Of a stretch of DNA of 17,121 bases, positions 1-5,907 are shown one piece after another (position 1 is the stretch's first letter; each line of letters starts with the position of its first letter). Made by a program: the position numbers and the translations under genes. The DNA is taken from positions 1 to 17,121 of the forward strand of contig CAMLLK010000002.1 in assembly GCA_946480885.1 (NCBI GenBank), read 5' to 3'. The notes under the pieces were generated by a model. That model made no database searches and was not told the origin of the DNA. It was given only the letters and a program-made list of their open reading frames with translations. This DNA comes from an uncultured Thermoproteales archaeon. Its GTDB lineage: Archaea > Thermoproteota > Thermoprotei > Thermoproteales > Thermoproteaceae.

Positions 1-342
1 GACGCTCCTCTCATCGAGGAGGTTCGCTCACCCTACGTGGGCAGGGGTTATCTGGGTGTGGCTGGGAATTGGGTATATGTGCTTGGCGAGGAGTCCATCA
101 GGGGGGTGTTTTTAATGCTTGTTAAGGACGCGTGGCCTACCCCAGCAGTAGTGGCATTTGGAACGCTTTTGTTTGTTATTTGGAGGAGATTGCCTATGTA
201 TCTACGCGTAGTTAAGCTACTTGATGACTTCGCGTTTACAATGTTATTTTTATGGGGCGGTTTGCTTAGCGCATGGCTGGCGCACGCGCTCATGAATACA
301 TATATATTATGGCCTTTAGTGAGGTATGTACCTAAGAAGTAG
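1..342 (+). CDS. C-terminal part of a membrane protein (5' end outside window)
   Basis: The reading frame is open from base 1 to a TAG at 340-342 (113 codons). A GTG at 37 could be a start, but the codons before it read as ordinary protein, so I treat the gene as truncated by the window edge. The first ~45 residues are polar. They are followed by two hydrophobic segments, one around PAVVAFGTLLFVIW and one around FTMLFLWGGLLSAWLAHALM, and a short basic tail ending in VPKK, so the C-terminus is probably anchored in the membrane. The family is not recognised. The stop lies only 4 bases before the ATG of the next gene on the same strand, so it may belong to the same transcript as the downstream TOMM-type genes. 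A transporter, protease or immunity role would be a guess. Base composition is more AT-rich than the rest of the window. Confidence 0.6.
   Translation, partial: DAPLIEEVRSPYVGRGYLGVAGNWVYVLGEESIRGVFLMLVKDAWPTPAVVAFGTLLFVIWRRLPMYLRVVKLLDDFAFTMLFLWGGLLSAWLAHALMNTYILWPLVRYVPKK
300..310 (+). promoter_or_regulatory. Possible TATA box inside the upstream gene
   Basis: The sequence ATATATATTAT resembles an archaeal TATA box. Its centre at about 304 predicts transcription starting near 330, that is 17 bases before the ATG at 347 and too late to include the alternative ATG at 326. It lies inside coding sequence, so it may be chance or an internal promoter for the downstream operon. Confidence 0.3.
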
Positions 343-346
343 ATAT

Positions 347-838
347 ATGTCAAGGCCTTTGAAAGCGCCTTTGAGCTACTGGGATTTTGAGAAATCCCTC
401 ACGGCGATGTATGTCATGAACGCCGAGCCGTCCCCTCCCTCGCCGCAGGCCGAACTGGAGATGTGGCACGGCTTCGACGAGACGCTCCCCTTGCCGGAAG
501 AGTTGAAAGAGGCGGCCTCTATGTACTTTGAGTTAAAGGCCTATCGATATCTGGATCTCGCCGTGGTATCAGCAGGAGAGGCGTATAAGGTGGTCAATGA
601 GGCTGAGATGGCGCCGTTACGGCTTAAGTTAAAAACCCCGGGGTCATTGGCGGTGATACCGGTGGTTAGCGCGTTGCGCTCTTTCTACGCTGAGGGAGAA
701 AGGGGGTTAGCAACGGGGCTGGCGCTGGCCGGCTTATTGGCGGGTCGTCTGGCTACAAAGACGTGGAGAATCGCGTTGAACCACCGGCTTGGCCTCCCGA
801 GAACGCTAGTAGCTCCCGTATACGTATGGAGGACTTAG
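347..838 (+). CDS. Uncharacterised 163-residue protein, first of the TOMM-type gene chain
   Basis: An ATG at 326 would add seven residues but overlaps the previous gene by 17 bases. The ATG at 347 (MSRPLKAPLSYWDFEK...) follows that gene's stop by 4 bases and is preferred. The product has no cysteine, so it is not itself a Cys-rich TOMM precursor. It has a proline-rich segment (residues ~27-35), a charged helix-prone middle, and a short hydrophobic Ala/Leu/Gly stretch (GLATGLALAGLLAGRLA) near the C-terminus. No family is recognised. Its 3' end overlaps the SagB-like gene by 13 bases, so the two are probably co-translated. It could be an accessory or docking protein for the dehydrogenase, but nothing in the sequence proves that. 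Confidence 0.65.
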   Translation: MSRPLKAPLSYWDFEKSLTAMYVMNAEPSPPSPQAELEMWHGFDETLPLPEELKEAASMYFELKAYRYLDLAVVSAGEAYKVVNEAEMAPLRLKLKTPGSLAVIPVVSALRSFYAEGERGLATGLALAGLLAGRLATKTWRIALNHRLGLPRTLVAPVYVWRT

Positions 839-1560
839 AGGCGGTGATTAGAATAGACGAGGAGCTAGAGCCCGTTGAGGATCCCTACGTAAACCGCCTG
901 CCATCACAGTTAAAATTAGTTAAGGAGTATAGAGAGGCCGTGGAATTGCCCCCTCCAACGGGTCTACGAGCGCCCCTCTTTGAAGTCATCGCAAGGAGGA
1001 GGAGCGAAAGGGTTTTTAATCCATTTAAGCCGGTGTCGTTGCAGTCTATTGCTAACATCCTATTTGCCGCGGCCGGCGTTACGGAGAGACGCGACGGTAT
1101 TTACGGAATATTGGATTACCCGTTGCGAGCCTCGCCGAGCGCGGGGGGTTTACACTGCATTGATGTATACATTGCCGCATTTAAAGTGGAGGGGCTCGAC
1201 CCCGGTCTATATTACTACCACTACTCGGCGCATAGGCTAGGCGTCGTCTGCCGCCCGTGTTATCCACACGCCCTATCAGAGTCCTTCGCCCAGGGCGAGT
1301 TCAAGAACGCGCCAGTGGCCATCTTCCTAGTGGCTGATCTCTCCAGAGGCATGTGGAAATATGGAAAAGCATTTTACAAATACTGCCTAGTGGACGCGGG
1401 GGCATTGGCGGAGAATATGCACCTAGCCGCTACGGCGGAGGGCCTATCCTCGGTTATGATCGCAGGTTTTAATAGGGGAGCAGTTGCCAAGGCCCTAGGC
1501 TTGGAAAGGCACGAGAGGCCTGTGCTGGCCCTCGCGTTGGGCTATGGAGTTTTTGATTGA
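826..1560 (+). CDS. SagB/McbC-type FMN-dependent azoline dehydrogenase (nitroreductase family)
   Basis: Enzymes of this family use FMN to oxidise thiazolines and oxazolines in a modified peptide to thiazoles and oxazoles. Numbered from the ATG at 826 (244 residues), the nitroreductase-fold marks are RRRSERVF (57-64), RASPSAGGLH (101-110) and DAGALAENMHLAATAEGL (190-207). A Lys-Tyr pair at 185-186, just before the DAGALAENM helix, sits where McbC-type oxidases carry their functionally important Lys-Tyr. An upstream ATG at 763 would add 21 residues but overlap the previous gene by 76 bases. The added stretch is Pro/Ser-rich and has no family feature, so 826 is preferred. The stop overlaps the ABC ATPase start by 17 bases. 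With the YcaO and its partner downstream, a role in TOMM biosynthesis is more likely than a general nitroreductase. The substrate is unknown. Confidence 0.88.
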   Translation: MEDLEAVIRIDEELEPVEDPYVNRLPSQLKLVKEYREAVELPPPTGLRAPLFEVIARRRSERVFNPFKPVSLQSIANILFAAAGVTERRDGIYGILDYPLRASPSAGGLHCIDVYIAAFKVEGLDPGLYYYHYSAHRLGVVCRPCYPHALSESFAQGEFKNAPVAIFLVADLSRGMWKYGKAFYKYCLVDAGALAENMHLAATAEGLSSVMIAGFNRGAVAKALGLERHERPVLALALGYGVFD

Positions 1561-2389
1561 GGCAATTGACCTTAGGAAGAGGTACGGAGAGGTAATTGCT
1601 CTTGACGGAGCTTCTCTGCGGGTGAGGAGGGGAGTGACGGCGCTTGTGGGGCCTAACGGCGCGGGCAAGACCACGCTGATTGAGGGGGTTTTGGGGTTGA
1701 GGAGGCTAGATGGGGGTAGGGTTTACCTCTTCGGAGAAGAGGTGAGGGGGGAGCTCTCCAGCAGGATTGCCAAGAGGATAGGGGTGGTTCTGGAGGGCTT
1801 CTCCCTCATGGACACTCTGACAGTTGTGGAGAATTTAGAACTGGCGGCTAGGCTGGCGGGTCTGCGCCCATCCCTCCGCCAGATTCTAAATGCCCTTGAC
1901 AAGGTAGGGGCTAAGGAGTTGGCCAGGAGGCTCTACGGAAAGCTCTCCACTGGGCAGAGGAGGCGGGTGGACATCGCGTCGGCCCTACTTGGAGAGCCCG
2001 AGTTGCTCATCCTAGACGAGCCTGAGGCGGGCTTGGACCCAGGCGCTAGGGTTGAGCTTGTGGCCCTCTTCGAGGGGCTTGCCAGGGGGGACGGGGTCTC
2101 AGTCCTCTTCTCTACCCATGATCTCTCCATTGCCTCAAGGGCGTGGGAGGTGGCGGTGATAGTGAGGGGGAGAGTGGTGGAGCAGGGCCCGCCCCTGGAG
2201 ATAGCTAGAAAATACGGCGGGACGTGGAGAGTGAGGGCGAGGTTTTCAGACGGTGGGGAGAAAGTGGTGGAGGTGGGGGATCTTAGAGATTTGCCGAGAG
2301 TCTTGGAGGGCCTCGCAGATGCCGTCTTTATCAACGTGGAGTCTCCGGATATGTTCAACGCCTTTAGGAAGCTGGCGGGGTATGTCTAG
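1544..2389 (+). CDS. ABC transporter ATP-binding protein (ABC-2 exporter type)
   Basis: This 281-residue nucleotide-binding subunit should drive export through the permease encoded next. Walker A is GPNGAGKT (36-43), the signature is LSTGQ (134-138), Walker B is LLILDE (154-159) and the switch histidine is H192 in STHD. The Q-loop position reads VVLEG, with Glu in place of the usual Gln, a substitution also found in other exporters of this CcmA/DrrA-like group. The C-terminal ~70 residues form an extra domain typical of drug and peptide exporters. The ATG lies inside the end of the SagB-like gene (17-base overlap) and no Shine-Dalgarno sequence is visible, so translation probably couples to the gene before. 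In TOMM clusters such pumps export the mature product and often give self-protection; that role here is inferred from context. Confidence 0.92.
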   Translation: MEFLIEAIDLRKRYGEVIALDGASLRVRRGVTALVGPNGAGKTTLIEGVLGLRRLDGGRVYLFGEEVRGELSSRIAKRIGVVLEGFSLMDTLTVVENLELAARLAGLRPSLRQILNALDKVGAKELARRLYGKLSTGQRRRVDIASALLGEPELLILDEPEAGLDPGARVELVALFEGLARGDGVSVLFSTHDLSIASRAWEVAVIVRGRVVEQGPPLEIARKYGGTWRVRARFSDGGEKVVEVGDLRDLPRVLEGLADAVFINVESPDMFNAFRKLAGYV

Positions 2390-3452
2390 CGCAGTCCTCT
2401 TCCTAAAAGCCAGCCTAAGGAACAGGTCGTTTCTCTTCTGGATGGTGTTGTTCCCGGCTCTTCTCATGTTGATATTCGGCGCACTCTACGGCGGGGGCGG
2501 CGAGGAGCAGAAAGCGCCGGTGTTTTTATACGCCAGGGGGGAGCTTGGGGACGTGCTGAGGGAGGCGCTTAACGGCACCTTCGACTTGAGAGTCGTGGAG
2601 GAGGTGAGAGATCCCACGGCGTTTGTCCTAAATGCCACGGCTAGGTTGAGGACGCCGGCGACGTTGGTGGTGGTCAACGGCACCGTTGTGGCGGTGTATT
2701 CGGCCTCCGGCATCTGGGGGCCTGTGGTGAGGGGCGCGGTGGAGGGGGCGCTGTACTACGCCTTCTATCCAAACCTCAACCTCCCGGTTAATATCACATT
2801 AAAAGTCTTGGGGGACGGGGGGAGCTCTACGCCGTTGGCCATGGGGCCTGCGATCGTGGCTACGGTGTTGGTGTTAGTAGAAGCCATGGGGGCTGGGATA
2901 ACGGGGACTTTGGGCATTCTAAGCTCTGTGGTTTCCACCGGTTTGAACAAAAGGGCGGCTATTTCGAAGATCGGGAGGCTTAGGCTGGCTTTGGCGGCGG
3001 TGGCGGCTACCTTGTTGTCCTCTTTCGTGGGCATCTTTGCGATTTTGTCCGTGGCCGAGGCGGTGCATAGGGTCGACGTATTTATGCTCGTTGCGACGTG
3101 GCAACTCTGGGCCTCCTATATGCTGAACTTTCTCTTTTTCGCAGGATTGGCCCTCCTCTTGACCAACGTCGTGGTAATGCGAAAGGCGGAGGCCAATACT
3201 ATGATGCTAGTCGCCGTGCTCTTGTACTTAACCTTCGCCTTTCTCACGGGTTATTTCATACCCATCGAGGTAATGCCCAGGGACTTGGCTAACTTCGCCC
3301 TCTCAACGCCCACCAGCTACACAGCCGCCTTTGCCAGATCAGCCGTGCTGGGAGGCATGCCTCCGCTGGACATGCTCTACTACCCAGCAACCGCCTCCCT
3401 CGCCGTCTTCTTGCTAGGCCTCTACTTCTTTAAACCGTATTCCAAGCCATGA
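2382..3452 (+). CDS. ABC-2 type transporter permease
   Basis: The 356-residue product has the ABC-2 permease layout. It has one N-terminal membrane segment (FLFWMVLFPALLMLIFGALY), then an external domain of ~140 residues with several Asn-x-Thr sites (NGT, NAT, NIT), then about five further membrane segments and a short tail (FFKPYSKP). The frame is open from further upstream (2253), but that region duplicates the ATPase coding sequence in another frame. The ATG at 2382 overlaps the ATPase stop by only 8 bases and starts directly before the first membrane helix, so it is chosen. The stop shares ATGA with the next start (3449), showing tight coupling. It should pair with the adjacent ATPase as homodimers of each subunit. 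The exported substrate is inferred to be the TOMM peptide. Confidence 0.9.
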   Translation: MSSAVLFLKASLRNRSFLFWMVLFPALLMLIFGALYGGGGEEQKAPVFLYARGELGDVLREALNGTFDLRVVEEVRDPTAFVLNATARLRTPATLVVVNGTVVAVYSASGIWGPVVRGAVEGALYYAFYPNLNLPVNITLKVLGDGGSSTPLAMGPAIVATVLVLVEAMGAGITGTLGILSSVVSTGLNKRAAISKIGRLRLALAAVAATLLSSFVGIFAILSVAEAVHRVDVFMLVATWQLWASYMLNFLFFAGLALLLTNVVVMRKAEANTMMLVAVLLYLTFAFLTGYFIPIEVMPRDLANFALSTPTSYTAAFARSAVLGGMPPLDMLYYPATASLAVFLLGLYFFKPYSKP

Positions 3453-4120
3453 GGGCGCTGAGGGTTTCGCCCACGGAGATCGTGGTTCTCAGAGGCCTTT
3501 TCGAGGAGTCGTTCCTAATAGAGTGTAGTAACGTAAGGGAATGCGACGAGATTATTGAGGCTTTGAGATCTGGGAAGTCTCACCCGCGGCTTGGCTTTCT
3601 CCTAAAGGTAGAGGTGACACGGGAGGCGGAGGTTATAGGCGAGGGGATCCTCGCCAAAACGCTGAGAGAGGCGCTTGTGGAGTCTGGGGTCAAGCTGGGG
3701 GGTGGGCTGAGGGTGTACGCCTCCGATTCATGGAGACCCTCTTATTTCAAGCGGATAGAGGAGGAGGCTAAACGCTTCGGTTTCCGGTATATGCCGGTGT
3801 TCTTAGCGCTGGATCTAGGCGTGATAGGGCCTCTGTATGAGCCCGGCAGCCCTGGCTATTTGTGCCTAGAGCAACAGCTTACGGCTTCAACCGGCTGGCT
3901 TTTCAGAGCTGTAAGGGACTACGCCGACAGAGAAGCTCTGCCCTCCAACCCCCTTTATCTCAAATTTCTGGCGTATTTAACTGCGTTGATAATAAGACGG
4001 AGCGTTGACGAGCTAAGGGGCAGGGCCGTGCTCGTTGATTTCCAATCTTTCTACATAGACGTAGCTAAAATTTATTTAACGCCGCTGTGCGCCCCCGAGG
4101 AGGTGAGCTCGGGGTTATGA
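3449..4120 (+). CDS. TOMM cyclodehydratase partner protein (SagC / ocin-ThiF-like family)
   Basis: In TOMM systems this E1-related partner binds the precursor leader peptide and presents it to the YcaO enzyme. The 223-residue product carries the family-like motif GPLYEPGSPGYLCL (127-140). Its C-terminal segment IYLTPLCAPEE, with Cys214, resembles the family's closing metal-ligand region, though only one Cys is kept there. The first ~60 residues could be a small winged-helix leader-binding (RRE-like) domain, which is an inference from position. No adenylation P-loop of true E1 enzymes is seen, as expected for this family. The start shares ATGA with the permease stop, and its own stop shares ATGA with the YcaO start. 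This arrangement next to a PxPxP YcaO supports the call strongly; sequence similarity alone would be weaker. Confidence 0.75.
   Translation: MRALRVSPTEIVVLRGLFEESFLIECSNVRECDEIIEALRSGKSHPRLGFLLKVEVTREAEVIGEGILAKTLREALVESGVKLGGGLRVYASDSWRPSYFKRIEEEAKRFGFRYMPVFLALDLGVIGPLYEPGSPGYLCLEQQLTASTGWLFRAVRDYADREALPSNPLYLKFLAYLTALIIRRSVDELRGRAVLVDFQSFYIDVAKIYLTPLCAPEEVSSGL
4099..4106 (+). promoter_or_regulatory. Strong Shine-Dalgarno sequence before the YcaO gene
   Basis: GGAGGTGA lies 10 bases before the ATG at 4117 and matches the expected complement of the archaeal 16S 3' end (GGAGGTGAT). It decides the start at 4117 against the upstream GTG at 4087. It is the only strong ribosome site I found in this operon, which suggests extra translation of the cyclodehydratase. 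Confidence 0.7.
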
Positions 4121-5406
4121 AGAGGCTCGAGGAGTTACTAGACGAAATTTGGCTCTTTGAAAACGTTGGACGTGTCGGCCACCTCTTCGCGCCATCCTAT
4201 ATATCCGTGGCGAGGTTCAGCGATTTTCCCATTCACAATGCCAAGGTCTCCGATTTAGACTTGGGAGTCGCCTACAGATCGCCGTATTTCGATTTTAAAT
4301 TTATACCCCATGCAGGCAAGGGTCTCACGCCTCTTAAGGCGGTTAAATCAGCCCTGGGGGAGGCGCTAGAGAGAACTCTGCCTTTGATACATTCATTTAA
4401 ACCCCTCCTGGGGAAATACTCGGAACTGGGCGAGCCCGCGCTTGGGCCTGGGGATATTCCCCTCTTAGCTCCTCAGCAGAGAGTGCCCTTCAAGCCATTC
4501 ACCGAGAAATCATATATAGGCTGGGTGAGGCTTGAGGGGGGAGAGAGGCCTCTGGTGCCTGCGCAGATCGTGGTCTTTGGGTATAGGCCGGTTAAAGGCG
4601 AGGAGTTAATAGGCTACTCCTCCAGCGGAGGACTTTCCACAGGAGTGGGGTTAGAGGCTATTTACAGAGGCGCCTTGGAGTTCGTGGAGCGGGATGCGGT
4701 AAATCTTGGGTGGCACAGCGACATCCCGCCCTATAAGGTCAAATTGACGCTGGAAGAGGCCTTGAGACTTGTAGGCGCTAGGCCCAAGCCTCTGGACTAT
4801 AAGTTACACGTCTTTCTATGGAGGACAGATGTGAGGGGGGTCTACGTAGTGACGGCCCATCTCCTAGCTAAGAGGAGTGTATACGCCTATATGCCCGGCG
4901 GGGGAGCCGGCTTCACGTTCGAAGAGGCGTTGGCCAAGGCCTTGGGGGAGATAGGCCAAGCCTTCTCCTTTATGTATACTGCCAGACGGATAAAGAAAGA
5001 GATGGGAGGGGACAGCCCACTGTATTACGTGGATAAAGATGCTGATCCCTCCGAGGCGGATAATTTATTCAGAGTGGTTTGGTACTGGGGCTACGAGGAG
5101 AACTTGCGGAGGCTCTACGAAATGTTTTTCCAAAGAGCTAAGGAAATTGAGATGCCCAGAGGCGAGGGGCCGGAGAGACTGTCCCATAGATTATCTCTGC
5201 TACCTCCCTACTATTGGTATGAATATAAAGGCGCTGAGCCCCTTAAATTAGTGAAAGTGTTTATCCCCAGCTTGACTCAGTACAACGCGCCGAGGTGGCC
5301 CATGTTCGGCCACCCCAGATATTACAAGGCAAAGGCAATATTGGGGATATGCGACTGCGAAATTACCTATGAGGAACTTAGAAAGATACCAGTTCCATAC
5401 CCCTAG
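4117..5406 (+). CDS. YcaO-domain azoline-forming cyclodehydratase
   Basis: TOMM YcaO enzymes use ATP to activate peptide backbone amides so that Cys, Ser or Thr side chains cyclise to azolines. The 429-residue product shows the YcaO ATP/Mg elements in order: SALGEALERTL (78-88), the segment with E188 and ERDA (191-194), and EALAKALGEIGQA (270-282). The protein ends exactly in PVPYP (425-429), the PxPxP C-terminus known to mark azoline-forming TOMM YcaO proteins and to be needed for activity. The chosen ATG overlaps the previous stop (ATGA) and has a strong ribosome site. The alternative GTG at 4087 adds ten residues of no evident value. The partner protein, SagB-type oxidase and exporter all lie upstream in the same strand chain, so this is very probably a TOMM enzyme and not a thioamide-forming YcaO, whose usual partner TfuA is absent. 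Confidence 0.92.
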   Translation: MKRLEELLDEIWLFENVGRVGHLFAPSYISVARFSDFPIHNAKVSDLDLGVAYRSPYFDFKFIPHAGKGLTPLKAVKSALGEALERTLPLIHSFKPLLGKYSELGEPALGPGDIPLLAPQQRVPFKPFTEKSYIGWVRLEGGERPLVPAQIVVFGYRPVKGEELIGYSSSGGLSTGVGLEAIYRGALEFVERDAVNLGWHSDIPPYKVKLTLEEALRLVGARPKPLDYKLHVFLWRTDVRGVYVVTAHLLAKRSVYAYMPGGGAGFTFEEALAKALGEIGQAFSFMYTARRIKKEMGGDSPLYYVDKDADPSEADNLFRVVWYWGYEENLRRLYEMFFQRAKEIEMPRGEGPERLSHRLSLLPPYYWYEYKGAEPLKLVKVFIPSLTQYNAPRWPMFGHPRYYKAKAILGICDCEITYEELRKIPVPYP

Positions 5407-5860
5407 GGGACCTTAGGCAGGTGGTTAAGCATCTATGCAAGCCCTCATGGAGTTGGAAAGGCGAAGGTAGAGAGGGGCATCAACTTGTTGTCTCTAATCC
5501 CCTGGGGGTGGGATTTGTCCCTCGTTTTGTCGTTACTGGCAAAGATGGCAAGACATGTCTTGTGCTCAGCGTTGAGACCTCCTCTGGGCTGAGGCCCGGG
5601 GTGTGCCTAGGTGTTGCTAAATGGGGCTTTAGCCCTCGGCATGTTAAAAAGGGGGCGCCGTTTCACAAGCCTTTGGCGCGTTGAATATTGTAGATGTTGA
5701 TGGGGCTAGGCGCCGGGGTTTTATTAGTAGGAAGATCCGCCGCGACGTCCGGCGTACGGTAAACTGAGGCGTCCGGGGCCGTTGAGAATTTGGACGTATG
5801 TAAGCTGGCGATGAGGAGATGCTACAGTGGGAGGCGCCCATGGGGGTGACGTTTAAAGGT
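5407..5860 (+). pseudogene. Probable gene remnants between the YcaO gene and leuS
   Basis: This ~450-base stretch has no intact recognised gene. A GTG-started frame at 5421-5684 (87 codons) carries protein-like text such as PLGVGFVPRFVVTGKDGK and SGLRPGVCLGVAKWG. Directly after its stop, a shifted frame continues with NIVDVDGARRRGFISRKIRR (from 5686) to a stop at 5764-5766. Another shift gives VENLDVCKLAMRRCYSGRR, ending at 5846. This succession of partial frames on one strand looks like a decayed gene, of a family I cannot name. Alternatively 5421-5684 is a real small gene 14 bases after the YcaO stop. It has only three Cys and no Cys/Ser/Thr-rich tail, so it is a poor TOMM precursor candidate. 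Confidence 0.35.
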
Positions 5861-5874
5861 TGTGGCGGTGGATA

Positions 5875-5888
5875 TTAAAGCTTTTAAT
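5875..5888 (+). promoter_or_regulatory. TATA/BRE promoter of leuS
   Basis: TTAAAGCTTTTAAT combines an A-rich recognition element with a TATA-like box centred near 5884, 24 bases before the ATG at 5908. This is the normal archaeal spacing for a leaderless transcript, and it supports 5908 over the upstream TTG at 5860, which would lie before the transcription start. Confidence 0.6.
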
Positions 5889-5907
5889 CACAGGGTTTTT
5901 ATTTCCC

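Noticed and set aside
763..825. An upstream ATG extending the SagB-like protein by 21 residues
   Set aside because: It would overlap the previous gene by 76 bases, and the extension is Pro/Ser-rich with no family feature.
2253..2381. Extended 399-codon version of the ABC permease
   Set aside because: The extra 43 codons lie within the ATPase C-terminal coding region in another frame and read as Trp/Ser/Arg-rich shadow sequence.
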